Of a stretch of DNA of 30,604 nucleotides, positions 1 to 8,800 are shown piece by piece. This DNA comes from MED-G78 sp964546275. GTDB taxonomy: Bacteria; Pseudomonadota; Gammaproteobacteria; Magnimaribacterales; D2472. A program made the position numbers and the translations under genes. How positions within the stretch are numbered: position 1 is the first letter of the stretch; each line of letters opens with the position of its first letter. The notes beneath the pieces are model-generated. The model had not been told where the DNA came from. It saw only the letters and a program-made list of their open reading frames with translations, and did not search any database. Location: assembly GCA_964546275.1 (NCBI GenBank), contig CAZJJG010000015.1:1-30604 (forward strand), in the 5' to 3' direction.

Positions 1-745
1 CCCAAGGAGTAGAAGGATGTCTTCCACCTGAAGTTCTTCCTTCACCACCACCATGCGGATGATCAACTGGATTCATGGCTACACCTCTAACTGTAGGTCT
101 TACACCTCTCCATCTTTTAGCACCAGCTTTACCAAGTGATCTTAAGTTATGCTCACCATTACAAACTGTTCCTAAAGTAGCTCTGCATTCTGATAAAACC
201 TTTCTAGTTTCTCCAGATTGCAACCTTAAAGTTACGTAGATACCCTCTTTAGCAATTAATCTAGCTGAAGTTCCTGCACTTCTTGCTAGCTGAGCTCCTT
301 TTAAAGGCTTCATTTCAATACAATGAATATTAGTACCTAAAGGAATATCTTTAAGTTTCATTGAATTACCTGTTTTAATTTCTGCAGAATCTGAAGAAAT
401 AACATTGTCACCGACTGCTAATTTAGCTGGAGCAATGATGTATCTTCTCTCACCATCTTTATACTTAAGTAAAGCTATGTGAGCAGTCCTATTTGGATCA
501 TATTCAATAGTTTCTACAACAGCAGGTATATCAATTTTATCTCTTTTAAAATCAATAATTCTGTAATGTTGTTTATGTCCACCACCTTGATGACGTACAG
601 TAATTCGACCATTGTTATTTCTTCCACCATTTTTAGATTTAGGTGTAAGAAGAGCCTTAAAAGGTTTTCCTTTATGCAAATCTGACTTAACAGATATCAC
701 ATGTCTTCTTGCGGGACTAGTAGGTTTTGCTTTAAAAATAGCCAT
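1..745 (-). CDS. rplB: 50S ribosomal protein L2 (partial, C-terminus beyond window)
   Basis: Large-subunit protein that binds 23S rRNA near the peptidyl-transferase centre and is needed for subunit joining. The 248 visible codons begin MAIFKAKPTSPARRHV and run in frame to the window edge. They include the family signatures GGGHKQHYRIIDFKRDK and, near the edge, the C-terminal MNPVDHPHGGGEGR containing the conserved His of the active-centre loop. Only the last basic residues are missing. The ATG (743-745) lies 2 nt after the rplW stop, and a GAGGGG Shine-Dalgarno sequence sits inside the rplW 3' end. It is the last visible gene of the S10 operon, which should continue outside the window (rpsS and others expected). 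Identification is certain; only the 3' end is unknown. Confidence 0.97.
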   Translation of the reverse strand, partial: MAIFKAKPTSPARRHVISVKSDLHKGKPFKALLTPKSKNGGRNNNGRITVRHQGGGHKQHYRIIDFKRDKIDIPAVVETIEYDPNRTAHIALLKYKDGERRYIIAPAKLAVGDNVISSDSAEIKTGNSMKLKDIPLGTNIHCIEMKPLKGAQLARSAGTSARLIAKEGIYVTLRLQSGETRKVLSECRATLGTVCNGEHNLRSLGKAGAKRWRGVRPTVRGVAMNPVDHPHGGGEGRTSGGRHPSTPW

Positions 746-747
746 TT

Positions 748-1044
748 TTAATTAATCCCCTCAAACTGAATTTCAGAATCTTTGCTTAAAGTTACAAAAG
801 CTTTCTTATAATTAGATCTTTTATAAGTTCCAGTCTTATTTCTTTTTGTTTTACCTTTTACAACAGAAGTTGTCACAGCTGTAACTTTTACTTTAAAAAG
901 CTCCTCTACTGCTTGCTTAATTTCTCTTTTATTTGCATTTAAATCTACTTTAAACATAACTTGCTTATGAGCTTCATTAACTCGAGCTGACTTTTCGGTA
1001 ACAATTGGTGCTTTTATTAAAGTGTATAGTTTTTCATTGAACAT
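748..1044 (-). CDS. rplW: 50S ribosomal protein L23
   Basis: Protein at the peptide-exit tunnel, and the docking site for trigger factor and SRP. The 98-residue product starts MFNEKLYTLIKAPIVTEKS, aligning with the MIREERLLKVLRAPHVSEK start of E. coli L23 (100 aa), and keeps the VVKGKTKR loop. A GTG at 1053 would add three residues, but it abuts the GAGGAG ribosome-binding site with no spacing. The ATG at 1044 has that same GAGGAG 8 nt upstream, so I use it. This ATG overlaps the rplD stop as TAATG, which implies translational coupling. The next gene, rplB, starts 2 nt after the stop. Confidence 0.96.
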   Translation of the reverse strand: MFNEKLYTLIKAPIVTEKSARVNEAHKQVMFKVDLNANKREIKQAVEELFKVKVTAVTTSVVKGKTKRNKTGTYKRSNYKKAFVTLSKDSEIQFEGIN

Positions 1045-1655
1045 TAGATCCACTCCTCAATTAACTTAAGTGCGCCTGCTGTTACAGCGACCTTGTCTGC
1101 TCTTAGAAGAACTACTGGGTTTATTTCTTTGACGGTGATGACTTCAACATTAGGAATATTTCTAGCAGATAAGTAGAAATTAGTATCAAATTCATCTGAT
1201 ATAAATAAAACTTTGCTAAGAGAGAAGTCGTTTAGAAATTTAACTATTTCTTTGGTCTTAGGCTTTTCTAAAACTGGCGTTTCTATTGCAACAAGTTTTC
1301 CTTGTCTTAGTAATTCAGAGAATATAGATCTTAAGGCAGCTCTATACATCTTTTTATTGATCTTCTTACTGTAGTCTCTTGGTACAGAAGCAAATGCTAC
1401 TCCACCACCTCTCCATAAAGGACTTCTAATGGTTCCTGCTCTTGCTCTACCAGTTCCTTTTTGAGCATATGGTTTTCTTCCACCACCTCTAACTTCAGAA
1501 CGTGTTTTTTGTTTATGTGAACCTTGTCTAGAACCAGCCATATAACTAACAACAGCTTGATGTACTAGAGATTCATTAAAATCTTTACCAAATGTAGCAT
1601 CTGATATTGTTATATCTTCTTTTTTTGTAGACGTTGTAAGTAAATCTATCTTCAT
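1044..1655 (-). CDS. rplD: 50S ribosomal protein L4
   Basis: Primary 23S rRNA-binding protein whose long loop reaches into the exit tunnel. In E. coli it also represses its own S10 operon. The 203 aa length matches E. coli L4 (201). The extended basic loop is present (RSEVRGGGRKPYAQKGTGRARAG, about residues 52-74, then SPLWRGGGVAFAS). The ATG overlaps the rplC TGA by 4 nt (ATGA), and the stop overlaps the rplW start, so rplC-rplD-rplW are tightly coupled. The S10 leader that L4 binds in E. coli seems absent here (see the promoter before rpsJ), so the regulatory role may not be conserved. Confidence 0.97.
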   Translation of the reverse strand: MKIDLLTTSTKKEDITISDATFGKDFNESLVHQAVVSYMAGSRQGSHKQKTRSEVRGGGRKPYAQKGTGRARAGTIRSPLWRGGGVAFASVPRDYSKKINKKMYRAALRSIFSELLRQGKLVAIETPVLEKPKTKEIVKFLNDFSLSKVLFISDEFDTNFYLSARNIPNVEVITVKEINPVVLLRADKVAVTAGALKLIEEWI

Positions 1656-2287
1656 TTTTTCTTGAGTGATGGTTTAATTTTTAAGTCTGATCCATTAAAT
1701 CCTGGAACAGCCCCTTTTACATAAATTACATTGTTTTCTACATCTAGCTCAACAATCTTTAGACTTTGAACTGTAGTTCTTGCATTACCCATATGCCCTG
1801 ACATTTTCTTTCCCTTCCATACTCGTCCAGGAGTTTGACATTGGCCAATAGATCCATGAGCTCTGTGAGAAAGTGAGTTACCATGAGTTGCATCTTGCAT
1901 AGCAAAGTTATGACGCTTAATAACACCAGCATAACCTTTACCTTTTGATGTTCCTGTAATATCTACATACTGTCCGGATTCAAAGACGTCAGCTGTTAAA
2001 TGAGTACCTATTACATACTCAGAAGCTTTTTTTGAATCAGTCCTAAATTCTGACAATTTACCTGGATCAAGATTAACTTTTTTAAAGAATTCTTTAGTAG
2101 GTTTAGTAAGATTATTTGATTTTTTTGTTTTTGATACAACTAATGCATCATAGCCATCTCTTTCAGATGTTTTGATGTCTGCAATAAAGTTTCCACAAAC
2201 GGAAATAACAGTTACAGGTACTGAGGTGCCATCTTCTAAAAATAGACGAGACATTCCAGATTTTTTTCCTATTAAGCCAGTGCTCAA
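1652..2287 (-). CDS. rplC: 50S ribosomal protein L3, TTG start
   Basis: Early-assembly 23S rRNA-binding protein close to the peptidyl-transferase centre. The 211 aa length fits the family (209 in E. coli). The hallmark stretch VDITGTSKGKGYAGVIKRHNF is followed by THGNSLSHRAHGSIGQ; the Gln of GSIGQ is the site methylated by PrmB in E. coli. The only start codon compatible with the conserved N-terminus (GLIGKKSGMSRLF) is a TTG at 2285-2287. It is preceded by a strong AAAAGGAGAA ribosome-binding site with suitable spacing. The stop overlaps the rplD ATG. A 63-nt gap separates it from rpsJ. Confidence 0.96.
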   Translation of the reverse strand: MSTGLIGKKSGMSRLFLEDGTSVPVTVISVCGNFIADIKTSERDGYDALVVSKTKKSNNLTKPTKEFFKKVNLDPGKLSEFRTDSKKASEYVIGTHLTADVFESGQYVDITGTSKGKGYAGVIKRHNFAMQDATHGNSLSHRAHGSIGQCQTPGRVWKGKKMSGHMGNARTTVQSLKIVELDVENNVIYVKGAVPGFNGSDLKIKPSLKKK

Positions 2288-2350
2288 TTTATTCTCCTTT
2301 TTACGGGGCTATTAACCCTCTATGGCCGCCGAAGCGTTAAAAATTATTTA

Positions 2351-2662
2351 CTACCCAAGACTAATTTGGACATCTACCCCTGAAGATAGATCTAATTTCA
2401 TTAAGGCATCAACCGTTTTATCAGTTGGCTCAACAATATCCATCAGCCTTTTATATGTAACAATCTCATATTGATCTCTTGCATCTTTATCTTTATGCGG
2501 AGAAGTCAAAATAGTTGTTCTCTCTTTTTTTACAGGTAATGGTATTGGTCCTCTTACTATAGCGCCAGTTTTTTTTACTGTTTCCACTATTAGTTTTGTA
2601 GAAGCATCAATCAATCTATAATCAAATGCTTTGAGCCTTATTCTTATTGATTGATTATCCAT
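2351..2662 (-). CDS. rpsJ: 30S ribosomal protein S10
   Basis: Small-subunit head protein that is also NusE, a partner of NusB and NusG in antitermination. Its length of 103 aa equals that of E. coli S10. Signatures include RIRLKAFDYRLID, VRGPIPLPVKKERTTIL and the terminal KLDLSSGVDVQISLG. It is first in the S10 operon, with its own sigma70-type promoter 66-95 nt upstream of the ATG. The ATG is preceded by AGGAAAAAA. In many gammaproteobacteria tufA sits directly upstream, between fusA and rpsJ; here that gene is missing and only 125 nt separate fusA from rpsJ. Confidence 0.98.
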   Translation of the reverse strand: MDNQSIRIRLKAFDYRLIDASTKLIVETVKKTGAIVRGPIPLPVKKERTTILTSPHKDKDARDQYEIVTYKRLMDIVEPTDKTVDALMKLDLSSGVDVQISLG

Positions 2663-2727
2663 TTTTTCCTATTATTTACCCTATTATTCTTTTATGTTCA
2701 CACAGTGCTTATTGCAAAATGTGGCGT

Positions 2728-2757
2728 ATTCTAAGCTCCTATGAGCACCACTGTCAA
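2728..2757 (-). promoter_or_regulatory. Promoter of the S10 operon
   Basis: On the minus strand a perfect TTGACA (2757-2752) lies 18 nt before TAGAAT (2733-2728; 5 of 6 matches to TATAAT). The discriminator that follows reads ACGCCAC. The predicted start near 2721 leaves a leader of about 58 nt before rpsJ, much shorter than the L4-regulated S10 leader of E. coli. The same AATACGCCAC string occupies the equivalent place in the tRNA-Thr/tuf promoter. The spacer contains a small GCTC/GAGC inverted repeat. Confidence 0.75.
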
Positions 2758-2787
2758 TACAATTAAACAGTTTTATACAATATACTA

Positions 2788-4890
2788 TTAAGAGTTTTTT
2801 AGCCCTTCAGCAATATTATTTGGAACTTCACCATACTTAGTGAATTCCATAGTAAAAGTAGCTCTTCCTTGTGTTTGAGATCTTAAGTCAGTTGCATAAC
2901 CAAACATTTCTGCAAGAGGGACTTCAGAGGTAACTTCTTTACCAGAAGTAATATCATCCATTCCTAGAATTATTCCTCTTCTTCTATTTAAATCACCAAC
3001 TACATCACCCATATGATCTTCTGGTGTAACTACTACAACCTTCATTACAGGCTCTAATAGTGCAGGCTTAGCTTTATTTGCGCCTTCTTTTAGTGCATAA
3101 GAACCAGCAATTTTAAATGCCATTTCATTTGAATCAACATCATGGAAGGATCCATCGTAAAGTGTTGCTCTAAGAGCAAGTAGAGGATATCCAGCTATAA
3201 CACCATTTTGCATTTGCTCTTGAATACCTTTATTAACAGCAGGTATGTATTCTTTAGGTATTGCTCCACCAACTATTTTATCTACAAATTCGTACTCATC
3301 ATCTAATCCTAGTGGCTCTAACTTAACCCAAACATGACCATACTGGCCTTTACCACCACTTTGTCTTACAAACTTACCTTCAACTTCTACAGTTTCTTTA
3401 ATAGTTTCTCTGTAGGCAACTTGTGGTTTTCCTATGTTTGCTTCAACTGAAAATTCTCTTCTCATTCTATCAACAAGAACGTCTAGATGAAGCTCACCCA
3501 TACCTGAAATAATAGTTTGGCCTGACTCTTCATCACTTGTAACTCTGAAAGATGGATCTTCTTGAGCTAATTTTCCTAAAGCTAAAGACATTTTTTCTTG
3601 GTCTGGTTTAGATTTTGGTTCAACTGCAACGGATATTACAGGTTCAGGAAAGTCCATTCTTTCAAGAACAATTGGTTTTCCAATATCAGATAATGTATCT
3701 CCAGTTGTTATATCTTTTAATCCGATGCAAGCAGCAATATCTCCTGCTCTAACTTCTTTAATTTCTTCTCTATTATTGGAATGCATCTGAACCATTCTTC
3801 CAACTCTTTCTTTCTTAGACTTAGTTGTATTCATAACTCCGTCACCAACAGAAAGAACACCAGAATATACTCTTATAAATGTCAGAGTCCCAACAAAAGG
3901 ATCTGTTGCAATTTTAAAGGCCAGGGCTGAGAAAGGCTCATCATCTGAAGATTTTCTAGTATCCGGTTCTTCATCTTCTTCTTTGTTATTTGGAATCACG
4001 CCTTGAATAGCCTTAACTTCATCTGGTGCAGGCAAGAAATCAATAATAGCATCAAGCATAGCTTGAACACCTTTATTTTTAAAAGCTGATCCGCATAAGC
4101 CTACAATGAGTTCATTAGCTAGAGATCTAATTCTTAGACCTTCTTTAATTTGATCGATCGTTAGCTCGCCAGAATCAAGATAAGCTTCCATTAACTCTTC
4201 ATTTGCTTCAGCTGCTGCCTCTACCATTTCTTCTCTTAACTGATTACATTTTGTCATCAATTCTTCTGGAACATCTTTTGAGTCAAAGGTTAATCCTTGA
4301 TCTTCTTCATTCCAGTAGATTGCTCTCATATTAATAAGATCTACAACACCTTTAAAGTTTTCTTCTGCGCCTATGTTGTATTGAATCGGAATGATGTTTG
4401 CTTGAAGTCTGTCTTTAATCTGAGCAACTACTCTTTCAAAGTCTGCTCCTGCTCTATCCATTTTGTTAACAAAGACGACTCTTGGGACTTCATATCTGTT
4501 AGCTTGTCTCCAAACTGTTTCTGATTGAGGCTCAACACCAGATGTTGCACAAAAAACTACAACGGCTCCATCTAGAACTCTTAATGATCTTTCAACTTCA
4601 ATAGTAAAATCAACGTGACCAGGAGTATCAATAATATTAACTCTATGTTGAGGGAATTGTTGTTCCATTCCGCTCCAAAAACATGTTGTCGCAGCAGAGG
4701 TAATCGTTATTCCTCTTTCTTGTTCTTGCTCCATCCAATCCATAACAGCAGCACCATCATGAACTTCACCAATTTTATGAGATAGTCCTGTGTAAAATAG
4801 AACTCTTTCGGTTGTAGTCGTTTTACCAGCATCTACGTGAGCACAAATACCAACATTACGATATCTGTTTAAAACAATTTCTCTTGCCAT
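2788..4890 (-). CDS. fusA: Translation elongation factor G
   Basis: Ribosomal translocase GTPase that also acts in ribosome recycling with RRF. The 700 aa length matches the family (704 in E. coli). GTPase motifs are intact: AHVDAGKT (17-24), the RGITI switch, DTPGH (88-92), NKMD (142-145) and GSA near 264. Domain IV signatures (GGKGQYGHV) follow. It is the last gene of an rpsL-rpsG-fusA operon, starting 21 nt after rpsG. Those 21 nt (TCCTTAACCAAATATAAAATT) contain no purine-rich Shine-Dalgarno sequence, so initiation probably depends on coupling or on S1 and AU-rich RNA. No strong intrinsic terminator follows, and the S10 promoter lies immediately downstream. Confidence 0.98.
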   Translation of the reverse strand: MAREIVLNRYRNVGICAHVDAGKTTTTERVLFYTGLSHKIGEVHDGAAVMDWMEQEQERGITITSAATTCFWSGMEQQFPQHRVNIIDTPGHVDFTIEVERSLRVLDGAVVVFCATSGVEPQSETVWRQANRYEVPRVVFVNKMDRAGADFERVVAQIKDRLQANIIPIQYNIGAEENFKGVVDLINMRAIYWNEEDQGLTFDSKDVPEELMTKCNQLREEMVEAAAEANEELMEAYLDSGELTIDQIKEGLRIRSLANELIVGLCGSAFKNKGVQAMLDAIIDFLPAPDEVKAIQGVIPNNKEEDEEPDTRKSSDDEPFSALAFKIATDPFVGTLTFIRVYSGVLSVGDGVMNTTKSKKERVGRMVQMHSNNREEIKEVRAGDIAACIGLKDITTGDTLSDIGKPIVLERMDFPEPVISVAVEPKSKPDQEKMSLALGKLAQEDPSFRVTSDEESGQTIISGMGELHLDVLVDRMRREFSVEANIGKPQVAYRETIKETVEVEGKFVRQSGGKGQYGHVWVKLEPLGLDDEYEFVDKIVGGAIPKEYIPAVNKGIQEQMQNGVIAGYPLLALRATLYDGSFHDVDSNEMAFKIAGSYALKEGANKAKPALLEPVMKVVVVTPEDHMGDVVGDLNRRRGIILGMDDITSGKEVTSEVPLAEMFGYATDLRSQTQGRATFTMEFTKYGEVPNNIAEGLKNS

Positions 4891-4911
4891 AATTTTATAT
4901 TTGGTTAAGGA

Positions 4912-5382
4912 TTAAAATCTAAAGTGAGAGAATGCTTTATTAGCTTCGGCTTGTTTGTGAACATCTTCTCTTTTTCTAACTGCGTTGCCTTTCTTTTGGG
5001 ATGCATCAGTTAATTCGCCAGCCAATCTTAAGTGCATTGATTTTTCACTTCTTTTTCTTGCAGCATCAACAATCCATCTCATAGCCAATGCTTGTCTTCT
5101 TGAAGGTCTAACTTCAATAGGAACCTGATAATTAGCTCCGCCAACTCTTCTTGATTTAACCTCAACAACAGGGCTTACTTCATACAAAGCTTTCATGAAT
5201 ATTTCTAAAGGATCTTCTTTGGTAGTTTCAACAATTCTATCAAATGCTCCATATACAATTTTTTCTGCAATTGATTTTTTACCATCTTTCATGAGGTTAT
5301 TCATGAACTTAGCTAAGATAATATCTTTATACTTAGGATCTGGTAATATTTTTCTTTTCTCGGGACTTCTTCTTCTAGGCAT
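4912..5382 (-). CDS. rpsG: 30S ribosomal protein S7
   Basis: Primary 16S rRNA-binding protein that nucleates assembly of the 30S head. At 156 aa it has the typical length, with N-terminal PRRR, the conserved VGGANYQVP and EVRPSRRQALAMRW segments, and an HFRF end. It starts only 2 nt after the rpsL stop, with AAAAGGG about 11 nt upstream inside rpsL. In E. coli the roughly 100-nt rpsL-rpsG spacer is the S7 feedback operator, so that control element cannot exist here in its usual position. Confidence 0.97.
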   Translation of the reverse strand: MPRRRSPEKRKILPDPKYKDIILAKFMNNLMKDGKKSIAEKIVYGAFDRIVETTKEDPLEIFMKALYEVSPVVEVKSRRVGGANYQVPIEVRPSRRQALAMRWIVDAARKRSEKSMHLRLAGELTDASQKKGNAVRKREDVHKQAEANKAFSHFRF

Positions 5383-5384
5383 AA

Positions 5385-5756
5385 TTATTTACCCTTTTTG
5401 GCGCCATATTTTGAGCGTCTTTGTTTTCTATTTGCTACGCCAGATGTATCTAACGCCCCTCTAACGGTATGATATCTAACACCAGGTAAATCTTTAACTC
5501 TACCCCCTCTAATAAGAACAAGTGAATGCTCTTGAAGGTTATGGCCCTCTCCGCCAATGTATGAAGTGACTTCAAAGCCACTTGTAAGTCTTACTCTGCA
5601 AACTTTTCTTAAAGCTGAGTTTGGTTTCTTAGGAGTTGTTGTATAAACCCTAGTGCAAACACCTCTTCTTTGAGGGCAAGCCTCAAGAGCAGGTACATCA
5701 GTTTTTCTGATTTTAGGTTTTCTAGACTTTTTTACTAATTGATTTACTGTTGCCAT
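5385..5756 (-). CDS. rpsL: 30S ribosomal protein S12
   Basis: Decoding-centre protein of the small subunit. At 123 aa it has the standard core form. Lys43 (in TPKKPNSALRK) and Lys88 (in RGGRVKDLPG) are the residues whose substitution gives streptomycin resistance elsewhere; both are wild type here. The PNSALRKVCRVRL and GEGHNLQEHS signatures are present. It is first gene of the str operon, with a promoter starting 3 nt after the rpoC stop. The leader is short (about 18 nt) and AU-rich, with no Shine-Dalgarno sequence. Confidence 0.98.
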   Translation of the reverse strand: MATVNQLVKKSRKPKIRKTDVPALEACPQRRGVCTRVYTTTPKKPNSALRKVCRVRLTSGFEVTSYIGGEGHNLQEHSLVLIRGGRVKDLPGVRYHTVRGALDTSGVANRKQRRSKYGAKKGK

Positions 5757-5780
5757 AATATTTATTTAAGTTAGAGCGCG

Positions 5781-5809
5781 ATTTTATAGAGCTGAGTCGG
5801 TACGGTCAA
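5781..5809 (-). promoter_or_regulatory. Promoter of the str operon (rpsL-rpsG-fusA)
   Basis: On the minus strand TTGACC (5809-5804) is followed after 17 nt by TAAAAT (5786-5781). Each element matches the sigma70 consensus at 5 of 6 positions. The discriminator is CGCGCTC, GC-rich as in stringently controlled promoters. The -35 box begins 3 nt after the rpoC stop, and no terminator lies between, so read-through from rpoC is also likely. Confidence 0.75.
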
Positions 5810-5811
5810 CA

Positions 5812-8800
5812 CTATTCCTCACTTTCTTGAAGTTCTTGTCTTAATGCTGCTTCAATATCATCAGCAGAAAGAGTTGATTCCTCAAGATCTGTTTGTTTTT
5901 TATTTTTAAGTCTGTCATGGAATTCCATACCTGTTCCAGCTGGGACAAGTCTTCCAACAACCACATTTTCTTTCAATCCTCGTAAATGATCTTTCTTTCC
6001 AGTAACCGCAGCTTCAGTCAAGACTCTTGTAGTCTCTTGGAATGAGGCAGCTGATATAAATGAATTAGTTGAAAGTGATGCTTTGGTAATACCTAATAAC
6101 ACTCTTTCATATTCAGCAGGAGTATTTCCAGAATCTGAGACTCTTTTGTTCTCATCTTTCATTTGAGCATAATCAACCACATCACCCTGAATAAACTTCG
6201 TATCATTACCATCTACTATCAAAGATTTTCTCAACATTTGACGAAGAATGGTCTCAATATGCTTATCATTTATTGAAACACCTTGAAGTCTATAAACTCC
6301 TTGAATTTCATTAACTATAAAGTTAGTAAGCTCAGGTACACCTTTTAATCTTAAGATGTCATGGGGGCTATATGGTCCATCAGAGATGATATCTCCTTTG
6401 GTAATTCTCTCACCCTCAAACACTGATAAAGTTCTATGTTTTGGTATTAACATTTCAGTATTTTGTATCTTCTTAGTAGCTCCATCAGGGGTTATAACTA
6501 ATCTAACTTTACCTTTAGTCTCTTTGCCAAATGAAATGATTCCAGTTGCTTCAGATAAAACTGAGGCATCTTTAGGTTTTCTTGCTTCAAACAGATCTGC
6601 AACCCTAGGAAGTCCACCAGTAATATCTTTTGTTTTAGATGCCACTAGAGGTATACGAGCAAGAACTTCTCCAGCTGTTAATCTTTGTCCAGCAGCTAAG
6701 TTAACTAATGCATTTGCAGGCAATGTGTAGGTAGCAGGAGCTTTATGATCTCCAACAAGAACTGGTTTACCTTTTGAATCCACTAATGAAATTGAAGGCA
6801 CTAATTCTTTACCAGCAGAAGGTCTTTCTGAGACATCAATTACTTCCACACTACTTAATCCAGTTAGCTCGTCAGTTTGAGATCTAACAGTAACTCCATC
6901 AAATCCTTCAATATCATCTAATCTAACTTTACCTGATACTTCTGAAATAATAGGCCTTGTATAAGGATCCCATGAAGCAACTTTTGTGCCCTCTTCTAGA
7001 GTGGTATTATTTTTTACTTCTAATGTAGCACCATATGGAACCTTGTATTGTTCAACTAGTTTTCCTTGTGAGTCTGTCATAGTGCATATGGTATTTCTTG
7101 ATACAACAACTTGAAGCTTATCTTTATTAGTAACAGTTTTCATTTCATCACTAAAAGATACAGTTCCTGAGCTTTTATTAAAGATAGCATTATCTTCTGA
7201 TGAGCTTGAAGCAGCACCACCAATATGGAAGGTTCTCATAGTTAACTGAGTTCCAGGTTCTCCAATTGACTGGGCAGCTACTACTCCTACTGCTTCACCT
7301 CTATGAACTAGATGTCCTCTAGCAAGATCTCTTCCGTAACATGATGAGCAGACTCCATGAGGAGCTTCACAAGTCATAGGAGATCTAACTTTTAATGTTG
7401 CAAGGTTTAAAGATTCTATTTTATCTAAAGAATCTTCATCAAGCATTGTACCTGTTGCAAATAACTCTTTTCCATCTGCATCTAAGATTGGTTCTGCAAT
7501 AACTCTACCAAGTATTCTATCTGTTAGAGCTTGAATGATTTCTCCACCATCGATGATAGATGTAACAGTAATTGAATCTTCAGTTCCACAATCTGCAATA
7601 ACTACAACAGAATCCTGAGATACATCTACAAGTCTTCTTGTTAAGTAACCAGAGTTAGCAGTTTTTAATGCAGTATCAGCTAGACCTTTTCTGGCACCGT
7701 GGGTAGAAATAAAGTACTGTAATACAGATAAACCTTCCCTAAAGTTTGCAGTAATTGGGGTTTCAATAATTGATCCATCAGGTTTAGACATTAATCCTCT
7801 CATTCCTGAAAGCTGTCTAATCTGTGCAGGTGATCCTCTTGCGCCTGAGTCTGCATAAATATATACAGAGTTAAATGAATCTTGCTGAACACTGTTGCCA
7901 TCTGCATCTTTAACAGTTTCTGTACTAATTTTTTCCATCATGGCTTTTGCAACTTGCTCATTTGCTCTCGACCAAATATCAATAACTTTGTTATATCTTT
8001 CGCCTTTAGTAACTAAGCCAGATTCAAATTGTTTTTCAATAGCTTTAACTTGCTTTTCTGAAGCCTCTACTATTGCTGCTTTAGCTTCAGGAATAACAAA
8101 ATCATTAACTCCAATAGAAGAACCGGATCTAGTTGAGAAATCAAAACCTAGATACATTAACTGATCTGCAAAAATAACAGTTTTCTTTAATCCAGCCTTT
8201 CTGTATGAGAGGTCGATTAATTTTGAAACAGTTTTCTTATTCAAAGTTTTATTTATATTGTCGAATCCAACTTCAATAGGTGTGATTCTCCATGCAAGAA
8301 CTCTACCTACAGTTGTATCTTCAATATATGTACCTTTTTCTGCATTAGTGATTCTACATTTTATTTTTGCATGTAAAGAAATTGTCTCAGCTTCAAAGGC
8401 TCTAAACACCTCATCAGGATTACTAAATACTCTTCCTTCACCTTTTGAATTTACCTTCTCTCTAGTCATGTAGTAAAGACCTAGAATCATATCTTGAGTA
8501 GGGTTAATAATTGGAGCTCCGTCAGCTGGAGAAAGTACATTATTAGTTGACATCATTAAAGCTCTGGCTTCAAGTTGAGCCTCTAATGTTAATGGAACAT
8601 GAACAGCCATCTGATCACCATCAAAGTCAGCATTAAAAGCAACACAAACTAATGGGTGTAATTGAATAGCTTTACCTTCTATAAGTTTAGGTTCAAAAGC
8701 TTGAAGACCTAATCTATGAAGTGTTGGTGCTCTGTTAAGCATAACTGGATGCTCTCTGATAACATCCTCAAGAACTTCCCATACCTCAGGAGTCTCTCTT

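Noticed and set aside
1045..1053. Upstream GTG start for rplW
   Set aside because: It abuts the GAGGAG site with no spacing; the ATG at 1044 has proper spacing and matches the L23 N-terminus.
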